DNA from: Hexactinellida sp. DTS-2022
Taxonomy: Eukaryota > Porifera > Hexactinellida
DNA: 64,000 bases
Assembly (NCBI GenBank): GCA_028753945.1
Contig: JAPNXP010000017.1
Coordinates: forward strand, 1,302,001-1,366,000
Reading direction: 5' to 3'
Shown: piece after piece, positions 55,501-64,000 of the stretch
Layout of the letters: the number at the start of each line of letters is the position of its first letter
Numbering within the stretch: the first letter of the stretch is position 1
Program-made: the position numbers and the translations under genes
The notes under the pieces: generated by a model
What the model was told of the DNA's origin: nothing
The model's input: the letters and a program-made list of their open reading frames with translations, nothing else
Database searches by the model: none

Positions 55501-58500
55501 GGTGAATTCGTGATACTCATGGTGGGAACAATTGCACTATAAACTGGTGAATTTGTGATACTAATGGTGGAAACAGTTGAACTAGTATCAACTGGCGAAT
55601 TTGTGATGGGTAGAATAGACTCATTGGTGCAATGGTCTGATGGTTTATATTCCGTTAATTGACATTTAGAAGTGGTTGTACCAAAATCACAATTGAGAAG
55701 CGTTTCTTCATCTCCCTCACAATCAACATTTTCGATTTTAGTTGTACCACTAAAATATTTGAATGTAGTTCTATAGGAACCAGTATCTGTTGATGGCACG
55801 TTTTCAGCCCTAAGGTAATCTAGTTGTCCGCAGTAGACATTGACACTATTTACATCCCAATCCGAATCATAGCAAATGTAAGTCCAGTCTAAAGAGCCAG
55901 TAACATCCGAACAAATTTGTATAAGATAAAGAACACCCCACCGAATTTTTAATCTTAATTCCCCTTCCTCGCACTCTGATTGCACGTTTACTCCAAAGAG
56001 AGTTAATACGAGAATAATGAGAAATAGAAGCTTCATGTCTCAGTAGTTAATTATCAATAAATAAAGTTATTTGATTTTGATTATTTTTAAGAAAGTTATA
56101 TATTTGTGAAACTAGTCCTATTAAGACATTCGATATGCTACATACTAAGATAATGGGAAATTCTAAGATTTAGAGAATAGTGAGTTTACAAGCATATTAT
56201 TAGTTATTTATGGAACATTTCATAGAATTGAGCTGCAGTAGAGGGGAAACATAATGTTAGATAACAATTAATAATGACAATAATCGTCAATATATGATAT
56301 AGGATCGCTAAATTGATCAGGTATAATATTAAAATTAATAAATATTTTTAGAGGAGAAGCAGAGTTACTTTGAGATTTTCAAAATAATATAACAGTAAGA
56401 AAAGTGGGAAATACTATAAAATTTGGAATATTTTTAATATAATACGGACTCAAAACAATGAATAATATCGGTCGAAAGGTTATTTTTTTATTTTTTTATT
56501 TATGAAACCTTGGAAAGTCGGGTTTTTGTATTGAAAGGTATTGGCCTACAAATAAGGCAATTGACTATTAACAAACTACTCACATGAATATGCTGTCTCT
56601 CTCCACCACAGATGCAGTGTAGGAGAACGGCAGTCTGTACAGTTTGTGTACAATATACTGGTACAACAGAGAAATGTTCTTGTCTTCTTTAACTGACGTG
56701 TAAAAGAGAGCCGCTCCATCTACAGGGAATAGACAAAGGTAAAGCAAGACAGGTGTCAATATGTATAATATTTGTTCTTATTCTAATCAATTTACTAACA
56801 ACAAGGTTAATATAAGATATGAAGAATGAACTAGGGACTAAAAGGTTTATTAGAATTTAGAACAAAATAAACAGCTCACATTTTAAACAGAAGTTCCTTA
56901 TTTTCTGCTGTATAAAATCAAAATGTTCATCTCTGTAATCAAAGTCCTTCTCCAAGTCTCCCATTACATCTGTCTACACAATACATTGTATCAACGATTC
57001 AACATTGAAACATAACTAGTATGTCTGCTCAGTGCTCACCTTGGTAACCAGAACGAGCAGAGGAATGCCGAGGTTACGAGTGAGCACGTTGTCTCCCAGA
57101 GGCAGCAGGCCGGCCTGAGAGGGAGAGGCGGCCCCGGTCTGCTGTCCGCCCGGAGATGCGATCCTCAGGCCGGGCTCCGAGGGGTCTGTGTAGCTCTGGT
57201 ACTCCAATACAACTGTAGATAGAGAACAGTTATATTTAGCAATTGTGAAGTAGACCATGCACACAATACCGTAAACTGGGGCGACTTAGGCCCATGGGTT
57301 TTAGTTTGGCCCAAGAGTTACTAAATTCAGGAAATTTTTGAAATCAATCATATGCCAAGTAGATAGGTCCAACATTAATTGATAATACATTTAAGATACT
57401 AGAATTATACTTCTATGGGCATTTTGAGCGCATATTAAACAGTGAAATTTCAATGCCAGTGTTATTTTGTGATTTTATTTGACCATTGATCCAAATGCAT
57501 TATCAATATTATAAATATCTTCATAAATAATACATTTTAATTCCCATGTTCAGAAGAGCTAGAGAAACAAAACTATATTTATCTGATTATCTTAATCTGA
57601 TAAACAGTTGATATATGTTTGAAATACATAACTAAGTTTTTGGCAAAAACAACCTTGTGGCTTAAGTCGTCCCAGTTTACGGTTCGTATTTATCAATTGT
57701 TAAGTAGACTATGCCAGCACATTTATAATATGTAGAAACTGTTTGAGCTTAATCTCTAGGGGATATATAATTGGATCTAGGAATTACTTAACGTATATCA
57801 GCCAACATTCTTCTAATGTAATTTCCATGCACTGGTAAAGTCATTTTAACGACGATTTTATATTCAAGATTGTTTGCCGATATACGTATAAGTAAGCCAA
57901 TATAATAATGTTTCGAAATAGTTGGGATTGTTGGATATTTCATATTAATTAATTAATTAATTCTAAGAAGGTTACCTTTCTCCTCTAAGTCCTTGAGCTT
58001 GCGTGGGTTTACCCCCAGTGTATCTATGAAGGCGTTAAGCATAGCTGTCCACTTCTCGAGACTCTCTAGGATGGTCCATGGTTCGGACATGTCCACCAGG
58101 ACAATGGCCAGACTCTTGGAGATAACATCTTGTTTTAAAATGAATTGGAAACTGTTTTTCAAGTCTCCATATCCGCTCACGTGCCAGAATGCCATTTGAG
58201 CCAACACATCTGTTAAAGCACAGTATTATTATAAACACATCGGATTTCTTATATATCGGCCAACACCTTTTCAATAAAAAACCTGGCTTCGAAAAAGTGA
58301 ATTATGATATAAACAATGACCTTACCAATGAATGAAAATTACATTAGAAAAGGTGTTGGCCGAAATAAGATATTAATTCCTTAAGTAATACATTAATAGT
58401 GACTTACTATGACAGTGCAAATAACGCTGGTATCGGATTTAAGTGCAAATTAAAAGATAGATTAAAACGTGTCATTTGAATTGCTATAATTAGCCAAGAT

Positions 58501-60020
58501 GAAGGTTTGATAAAATAACAAGAATACAACATAAGATACCGGTTTGTGAAAGCACAACTAATTGCATATTAATAGCAAACAAACCTTCAGTAGCCTCGTC
58601 TACCGCAGACATGTGGTTGAAAGAGAGAGCATTCTTCTGCTTTATTTGAGGAAGCGCGAACTCTCTCTTCTTCCGCTGAATTAATTTCTCAATCAGAGCA
58701 GTCTTTCCACAATTCTCGGTACCTACACGAGTCTTATTAACCATGGATAAGCTACGGGCTTGTTCTCAGGGCTCAAACAAAGATAGTACCGAAATAATAA
58801 TTTCGTTTATGTGCACACTGCACTGCACTCAAATATCCATATTTAACAGAAATTCTTTAAATAAGAGAATACAATAGTTAGGCCACATAAAATAAATTAC
58901 TTGTTTATCATCCATATTTTTCGAGAAAATTGGGACGGCGGACGGGTTTTTATTTTTATTTTTTATTTCCATTAATATGCAAATAACATCATCCTATGCC
59001 AAAAGAAAATTTTAAATATTTAATTTAATCAGAAAATAACATGACAATGCCCAAATAATTAAAGTAATGCTCTAAAATATAGGACTTATTAAAAATTCAG
59101 GCATAGTAGGTACTTTACACAAGTTTATTGTTTATATTTTGTACAATTATGTTCCTAAGATAATAATAAAATAGATCCGGACGGATAGTAAAATTGGGGC
59201 GGGCGGGGATGATAAACAAGTTATTTACTTTATACGGCCTTATCATATACTATAGAGTCTTCACTCACCTAATAATATTACGTTTTTGGACTCAGGCATC
59301 CGAGTAGAACTCTTAGAGACATCTTCCAGTATTGATGTCCTAAACAACAACAATAATAATAATATAAATATTTTTGTAATAATAACAGTTACTCTATTAG
59401 TAATTAATTTGTCCAAAAGGAAATTAGTATTAAGAAACCTGCCGTTTTATAAATGCTAGTTCCTTACTAGAAGCTAGGGATACCTATAACTGTGTTATAA
59501 GCTGCAAAGCAATATACGTATTGATAGGCCATGAGAATTGACATACAGTATAATTATGATAAGTTATGATAATTATCACTATTTCAGTCTCCTTCAAAGC
59601 TTTTCAATACAAATGACATCGGTTAATACGAAATGGATAAGGGGATCGCATTATGACGGTCCCTGGTGTTCGTACAATCATAAATATAGATACAGACATG
59701 CTAATGTAAATACCATTATATGCCAACTAATGGAATGTTTCGAGTTATGTCACAATAACTCATTCTTACCGACATACTTATCATGTATCGACTACAGTCT
59801 AAGAACCATTTGTTTGATAGGAATGCATAGACAGCTGTGTAGAGAAACAACGTTGTAATTGGATCATTGAAAAGCCGCAGGATATAAATAGAATGGATCG
59901 GTTTGTAATTACATCTGTTGAGCTAACACAAACTCGTGTAATGCTGGCTTACCATAGACTAGCCTTCTCTATTGGAGAACTCTCAAAGTCATCTAAATTG
60001 TCTGAAAATATATCAGCCAT
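43503..60020 (-). CDS. DYNC1LI: Cytoplasmic dynein light intermediate chain
   Basis: Twelve exons: 60020-59953, 59339-59269, 58722-58585, 58209-57976, 57212-57040, 56973-56880, 56719-56584, 45832-45721, 45606-45544, 44093-44019, 43930-43889, 43664-43503. All have GT/AG borders and phases that add to 455 residues (vertebrate chains about 490-520). The start ATG 60020 gives [11 protein letters not shown]. The G-like domain has the P-loop [32 protein letters not shown] and [22 protein letters not shown] follows across the large intron. Near the C-terminus, [14 protein letters not shown] matches the amphipathic helix that binds cargo adaptors such as Hook and BICD. Intron 7 (56583-45833, 10.75 kb) contains three receptor kinase genes. 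Paralogue (LI1 or LI2) cannot be told. Confidence 0.92.
44229..44332. mobile_element. MITE of the CGGTCAACACCTTTT family
   Basis: Begins ATATATCGGTCAACACCTTT and ends TTGGCCGATATA, in DYNC1LI intron 9. Same family as 40713-40811; the inner part is diverged. Confidence 0.55.
46469..48547 (+). CDS. SRCR-EGF receptor tyrosine kinase A (intronless)
   Basis: 692 residues in one exon, plus strand inside DYNC1LI intron 7. Signal peptide 1-29; one SRCR-like domain 32-141 ([23 protein letters not shown]); Cys-rich EGF-like segment 141-171; membrane helix 182-210; juxtamembrane with several YxxL/V tyrosines; kinase about 376-660. Kinase motifs: FASGQFGVV loop (first Gly of GxGxxG is Ala), K408 in [14 protein letters not shown] (D521), DFG (D539) and activation-loop SEYYTSSGG. 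The HRDLAARN and WTAPEA motifs mark a tyrosine kinase. The insert between hinge and catalytic loop has a Ser run from an AGC repeat. Ligand unknown. Its last about 1030 nt are nearly identical to gene B. Confidence 0.93.
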   Translation: MKIWITQNRAILFILQLTTICIIGRGAIASETCTKEGITRTVNYTNAIQICYRDGLHKSWLYVCGDNWNMSSLDVYCREAGYLGGALSGKRSIEAVSGMGGNSSKLMLYNCTGYEKSLLECNHRVTNSDCSYARVNTSENCRKCQTDSNCNGGYCVNGTNCTGGVCIQGKCEYSGETNLTSTLIIPFATVGTVVFIVSVITGGFAALNFYRRIKRRNSRDTVTTDIQLHVLTVKDYSVEANIRFIGFDSKEIFTNYWSITDHETITDNAPEEETYLAPNDVLNRDEFSSVEGELYGVLVEGEVTNYEKYDRLSQIKIEVYEELAYKYKNIFPDYETQINVNKSSNRNTFVYIEPPTSLPQLENVFEHCFNEINRGEIEVGKEFASGQFGVVYRAVYRTQRGDIPVAIKTLKETSDADTKVAFMREAAILAQFQHPNVLRLIGVLTAQQPYMMVTELLKTELAELLLKFRVLLTATSSSSSSSSGANLTAQKLNLPNLLLRFAQEISAGMEHLSGKHFIHRDLAARNVLVAKDLSCRIADFGMSRELVSDSEYYTSSGGRIPLRWTAPEAVFYQKYSEKSDVWSFGMTLFEIWSLGGKPWGSEATNEEIVEGLSEGRKLSPPTGCPRDVYSVMVDTWRMDASSRPTFSAILRLLTDIHLSVAPPVSPETDPALCLGNDPLLSRDHFPDLQTVH
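48548..49598. other. Spacer between kinases A and B, repeats
   Basis: Still within DYNC1LI intron 7. Holds an inverted relative of the 1741-2520 repeat family (about 48890-49235) and a MITE at 49313-49481. No gene. Confidence 0.5.
49313..49481. mobile_element. MITE copy 2 of the GTTCACTTTT family (169 bp)
   Basis: Ends CAGTAAACCTTTAGAAAGTG and, in complement, CAGTAAAACCTCCAAAAGTG, flanked by TA. The better preserved copy of the pair with 38166-38354. Confidence 0.75.
49599..51860 (-). CDS. SRCR-EGF receptor tyrosine kinase B (intronless)
   Basis: 753 residues from ATG 51860 (alternative Met 5). Signal peptide 1-24; SRCR-like 26-143 ([23 protein letters not shown]); EGF-like 147-177 ([21 protein letters not shown]); Ser/Thr stalk; long hydrophobic helix 238-271; juxtamembrane with Tyr motifs; kinase with [10 protein letters not shown]469, [11 protein letters not shown] and activation-loop YY. 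From the YIEPP juxtamembrane motif to the stop codon the protein matches gene A residue for residue, and the DNA differs at only a few sites. The ectodomain is clearly different. Same strand as the host DYNC1LI gene, so its transcription must be kept apart from host splicing. Confidence 0.93.
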   Translation of the reverse strand: MRINMKIICMLTLLCSVFLCNVKAESCEERGALRRVRSCSICFFRYTLQVCVDIADDNELEWTFICFGDSWDLNNTLVYCRQNSYAGVSDNFTPDSSLVPIGRGLHKLEDVVCDGSEDTLLDCSYSITTEECLLPLYTPSNDCADECIVPNCDECSNDGYCYIGSCVCTPGFSGECCETESQSITYPLVNTSFTSATSDPNLSDISTSRSTALYNPVSVTRLIDIANSTSEPLKDSTTLLLILLVSLFGGLLITIALSAMFTLICVFIIAISKLKRVKAAVENYEIPNLAVTRAEFNFTTSFQLSSSITNQSSFVRSNGAEHSACIQEPLYDEIVLANQGACNQEVESYCSLSLEDNSLYDGMVEGEIGDSDLYKQYHRVNCEIYDRIASLEPVALGQNENEYYTMQDRLYYIEPPTSLPQLENVFEHCFNEINRGEIEVGKEFASGQFGVVYRAVYRTQRGDIPVAIKTLKETSDADTKVAFMREAAILAQFQHPNVLRLIGVLTAQQPYMMVTELLKTELAELLLKFRVLLTATSSSSSSSSGANLTAQKLNLPNLLLRFAQEISAGMEHLSGKHFIHRDLAARNVLVAKDLSCRIADFGMSRELVSDSEYYTSSGGRIPLRWTAPEAVFYQKYSEKSDVWSFGMTLFEIWSLGGKPWGSEATNEEIVEGLSEGRKLSPPTGCPRDVYSVMVDTWRMDASSRPTFSAILRLLTDIHLSVAPPVSPETDPALCLGNDPLLSRDHFPDLQTVH
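51861..53103. other. Spacer between kinases B and C, no gene seen
   Basis: AT-rich intron sequence. A short palindrome of TACTTTGCACTTGTC type lies near 51929-51962 (ACTTTGCACT, then AGTGCAAAGT). Upstream region of kinase B. Confidence 0.4.
53104..56036 (-). pseudogene. SRCR receptor tyrosine kinase C, split by a 1-nt frameshift
   Basis: The ectodomain frame (56036-54702, 444 aa) has signal peptide 1-20, SRCR-like 22-136, then about twenty 15-residue repeats. It ends in a stop at 54702. The kinase frame is open from upstream of 54579 through the membrane helix ([21 protein letters not shown]), juxtamembrane Tyr motifs and a full kinase. The two frames meet near 54714-54715, where a repeat unit reads GTTCCA instead of the usual GTTCCCA. 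One missing C puts them out of phase. Kinase: [26 protein letters not shown]. Its insert ([15 protein letters not shown]) differs from A and B. Either a recent pseudogene or a sequencing error in a repeat. Confidence 0.85.
54716..55600 (-). repeat. 45-bp coding minisatellite in kinase C stalk
   Basis: About 20 tandem units of 45 bp encode [15 protein letters not shown], with Asp/Tyr alternating after SPV and Val/Ile, Ser/Pro at later positions. The stalk is Ser/Thr-rich and likely O-glycosylated. Units differ by few bases, so copy number has probably changed recently. Confidence 0.95.
56037..56583. other. Upstream of kinase C, within DYNC1LI intron 7
   Basis: AT-rich. Contains a worn MITE of the CGGTCAACACC family at about 56467-56556. 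No gene. Confidence 0.4.
57791..57899. mobile_element. MITE of the CGGTCAACACCTTTT family
   Basis: Begins ACGTATATCAGCCAACATTC and ends GTTTGCCGATATACGT, in DYNC1LI intron 4. Ends are inverted with several changes. Confidence 0.5.
58249..58366. mobile_element. MITE of the CGGTCAACACCTTTT family (118 bp)
   Basis: Ends TATATCGGCCAACACCTTTT and AAAAGGTGTTGGCCGAAATA, in DYNC1LI intron 3. The best preserved copy. Confidence 0.7.
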
Positions 60021-61371
60021 TTCACACTCGGATAACAACTGTGATTACTCACATTAACAGCTACAGACTCAAAGCTGTGAGATATAACATACATACGGAT
60101 AAAGTAGATACTCAATTACTTATGAGTAGCCTAGTGTCACAAATAATATTAAATAACAGTGAACTCCGGTTATAACTAAATAGGATAAAATAAATACCCG
60201 CTTATAACGAAGTTATATATAGTAATACGGTATGATACCACTCAAAATACCAAATTCTACCACTCCATCCATTATACGGACATTAATTTGCTCTAATTTC
60301 CTAGTTCTCCCACCCTATACGTGTAATAAATTATAGCAACTCTCTATATTGTTACTTTTGGAGGTTTTGAAGTTAAATTTCGCCTCCATAATGATATGTC
60401 ATGTTTCGGGTAATTCCTCTCATTATCTTGATAAATGAACTCATTTTATCTGACACCTCGATAACAGTAAACTGTACAAGTTACACTAATTTTGGAAATG
60501 TATCCGAATTCTATGTACCAAATTGTCATATAATACAAGTTTTTGCAATAATAATGGTATTTTGATAATGGCTAGGAGGATCGAGGAGGGTGGTAATTTC
60601 GTGTCATTAGACACTAAAGTCAGTATAATATGAGGCGCTGTTTTGATAAATTTGATTTATATACATAACAATAGAATCCTTTCATTACCAAAGAAATACA
60701 GAAGCACTTCTGGTAGTTCATTAAAAACAAAAGTTATTTCTAAACAGCAACATTTGTCAAATAATAGCCGGTTACTACAATTGCTAGATCTCGAAGATAC
60801 ACTGGTTACTGTAATATGGCCATATGGCACCAGTACTATAAGCGTATACGGAGATCATCCAGATAGATACGACTATGCAACTTGCTATTACGTGACTCAC
60901 ATATGTTGATACATAATGGAAGTAAAGTAATAGCAAGTGGCATTTCATACAAAAATTTTTGCTAATAGGCGAACTCGTCATACATATTTAACATAAATAA
61001 TCATTTGGAATGCAACTTATATTAAAATTGCTATTAGGCAACTCCACCTGAAAATAAATTAAACTGGATTTTGGAATGTTGTCTATTGCAATATGATTGT
61101 CAATAGCATACCCTGTCGAGGTTTAGCTAACACGTAATTAATATTATATTAACAAGTCAATAGAATATAACATATCATAACACAGACATAAGACAATACA
61201 TTATATGTTTAATGAATAAAAGCATGGACAGTGCGTAAAACCAGTACAACGTATGCTGTCATGTTCCTCATTAAGAGCATACAATTAGTGTAATAGCCCC
61301 CACACAAGTCAGAGAGACAACACACACACAAATATAGTTAGCTAAGAGTATCAGTAGAAGAGGAGGTCTGT
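60021..61371. other. Intergenic between DYNC1LI and ATG8
   Basis: Contains the likely promoter of DYNC1LI, but no element I can define. AT-rich with worn repeats (CAGTGAACTCCGGTTATAAC near 60157). No gene recognised. Confidence 0.4.
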
Positions 61372-62373
<1,002 letters not shown>

Positions 62374-63295
62374 TTTGGATGTATTGACAATAAGTTAGTT
62401 AGTATGATCTGAAATATAAACTGAAGTCTGTGTAAGATTGAAAACAGTATATGTATTTACTGTGAGGTTAGCTAAGCCTATAGAATAAATGGTTGGTATT
62501 AGGTAACCTTTTATATTGCTTGGAAATGTGACGCTAGGCTAAATATAGGTTGCATAGCCATTGGTTTATATAATTATAAAAAATATTTACGTAAAGAATA
62601 TCATTTGTCATTAGAAAAAGCATATTATTAATGTAATTATGTAATATCAAAAAATTGTTGCCGATAATAGAGTAATGTAACTTGTGATTTATCGTTCGAA
62701 ATGATTGAACGAATATTCGTTTGGAATAATATTATAATGAAATGGATATTCGTTGAATATTTTAGGGCAACAACATGTCTTTAATTTTATTGCTTAGTCA
62801 TCAAAACGAACGAATATTAGAATATTCGTTCGTTACATTTCGAATATTCGTTGCAGCCCTAATTTCAAATTCTACAGCTACGCCACTGCAGATTTTACAT
62901 GTTTAATTTGTGTCCAGATTGCACAGTTTCTAAATTTTATCTGAGATTTGACTACTAAATTGTAGACAAGTGACAAGTGCAATTTGTAATAATTGGAATA
63001 GATCGCACTTGTACTGCAGGCTGCATAGCAATTTATTAAATAACAAAAAGCCTCACATCCCAAGCCTCCAATTAGGGTTTATAAACAATTCTAGCTCATT
63101 CTTAACCAAAATAAGCTCTGATTCCTGTAAAGAATAAGAATATAGAAAGGGAAGTAATAAGATTTCATTAATTAACTCAAAGAAGAGATAAAAAGTGATG
63201 TATTTAAATACAAGCATATACAGTTAGTATATAAATATATACAGAGTTATGAGGAATATAAGAATTTGAAGAGACGCTATACCAGTATACCTACA
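62374..63295. other. Intergenic, no gene seen
   Basis: AT-rich. Between 62690 and 62850 the motif CGAATATTCGT recurs in both orientations (GAACGAATATTCGTTTGG, ATATTCGTTCGTTACATTTC), perhaps a worn short hAT-like repeat. No coding frame recognised. Confidence 0.45.
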
Positions 63296-64000
63296 TTACA
63301 AAATCCCACTGGTGTAGTACTGATAGCTGTCGTATAACTTGGTAGTCCAAGAAGTGATAGACCTGTCTACCATGCTCTCTACGAGGTACGTAAGGTTGTC
63401 CTCTGTCACGCCCATGTGGAACCTGTCCCTTAAGCACCGAACCGTAGCGGACCCGCCGGAGAAACAGGGCAGCTGACATCCGGTCTGCAGAATCTCTATC
63501 AGCAGCACGATTCCCTCCATGTGTTTGCGCGCGGCCAGGAACCCCTTCAGCATCAGCTGTTTAAAGTACGCGAAACTCTCCCCACTGGCGCCCCCCATCA
63601 CCTCCACGTACTCGCTGTTCAGCTTGAAGGGGGACCGCTCGAACCCCAGGTTGCTGCCCGGGCTTATCGACAGCATGAATCCGAAGTCTATGTGGATGAG
63701 GTGTCCCGAGGAGTCGAGGAGGATGTTCCCGTTGTGTCTGTCCTTCAGCTGCACGAAGTACGAGAAGAGACAGTAGCCCGCGCAGCTCCTGGCGAACTCC
63801 CTCTGCGCCTGGAGGAACAGCGGCGACTGCTCGGGCCCGAACTGGTCCTGGAAGTAGTCCCGCAGGCTGCCGGAGGTCTGCGACTTTATCTGGTGCAGCG
63901 AGAGTGCGTCCTGTATCGGCTCTATAAGCCCAGCCGTGTTGGATACCACCACCACCGAGTAGGGGTACACCCAGAGGGGCAGCTCCTCCGCGCGCCACAC
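63296..64000 (-). CDS. PI4KB: Phosphatidylinositol 4-kinase beta, C-terminal kinase part (partial)
   Basis: The frame is open to the right window edge, so the N-terminal part is outside. About 234 residues of the lipid kinase domain, in one exon: IEPIQDALSLHQIK, SCAGYCLFSYFVQLKDRHNGN (catalytic loop, D87 in this fragment), HIDFGF (D105, metal-binding), LMLKGFLAARKH, LPCFSGGSATVR and the C-terminal TTKLYDSYQYYTSGIL. It makes PI4P at the Golgi from PI and ATP. The region is much more GC-rich than its surroundings. PI4KB is preferred over PI4KA because of the LPCF and YDxxQYxTxGI end. Confidence 0.93.
   Translation of the reverse strand: MWRAEELPLWVYPYSVVVVSNTAGLIEPIQDALSLHQIKSQTSGSLRDYFQDQFGPEQSPLFLQAQREFARSCAGYCLFSYFVQLKDRHNGNILLDSSGHLIHIDFGFMLSISPGSNLGFERSPFKLNSEYVEVMGGASGESFAYFKQLMLKGFLAARKHMEGIVLLIEILQTGCQLPCFSGGSATVRCLRDRFHMGVTEDNLTYLVESMVDRSITSWTTKLYDSYQYYTSGIL

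Overview
This is animal nuclear DNA, AT-rich, with spliceosomal introns and many transposable elements. I think it comes from a sponge. The host genes (eIF2-beta, dynein light intermediate chain, a GATE-16-type ATG8, PI4K-beta) are clearly metazoan. The window also carries intronless SRCR receptor tyrosine kinases, a DDR-like ectodomain gene and short introns, a combination I associate with demosponges. The species was not verified and no database search was run.

Layout. 1-15 kb: the edge of a multi-pass membrane protein (1-564, -); several small inverted-repeat elements; an intronless type II membrane metallopeptidase (3866-6436, -); and a DDE transposase-OTU protease gene (10529-14866, -) that has a 2A-like leader and a 55-nt intron and is split by a 306-bp hAT-like insertion. 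16-33 kb is a transposon graveyard: a 28-bp minisatellite, a broken DIRS-type retroelement, a perfect 244-bp-arm foldback, an integrase fragment with an intron, a hAT transposase tail, and a Ty3/gypsy LTR element (23750-32445). That LTR element has a separate insertion in each LTR and a foldback in pol, and the foldback itself carries a TTAA-flanked insertion.

33-64 kb is gene-dense and almost all on the minus strand: a proline-rich adaptor-like protein, EIF2S2 (10 exons), a DDR-like receptor without kinase (3 exons), DYNC1LI (12 exons, 43503-60020), an ATG8/GABARAPL2 gene (5 exons) and the C-terminal kinase part of PI4KB. Intron 7 of DYNC1LI is 10.75 kb long and contains three SRCR receptor tyrosine kinase genes. 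Their kinase halves are nearly identical at DNA level and their ectodomains are divergent. One is on the opposite strand and one is split by a 1-nt frameshift.

How the genes relate: the housekeeping genes act in translation initiation, dynein transport, autophagy and Golgi phosphoinositide synthesis and show no operon-like link. The kinases, the DDR-like receptor and the tyrosine/SH3-motif protein could belong to one cell-surface signalling repertoire, but that is inference from content and proximity. Exon borders were derived by hand from GT/AG sites, reading-frame continuity and remembered family conservation; they need transcript confirmation.
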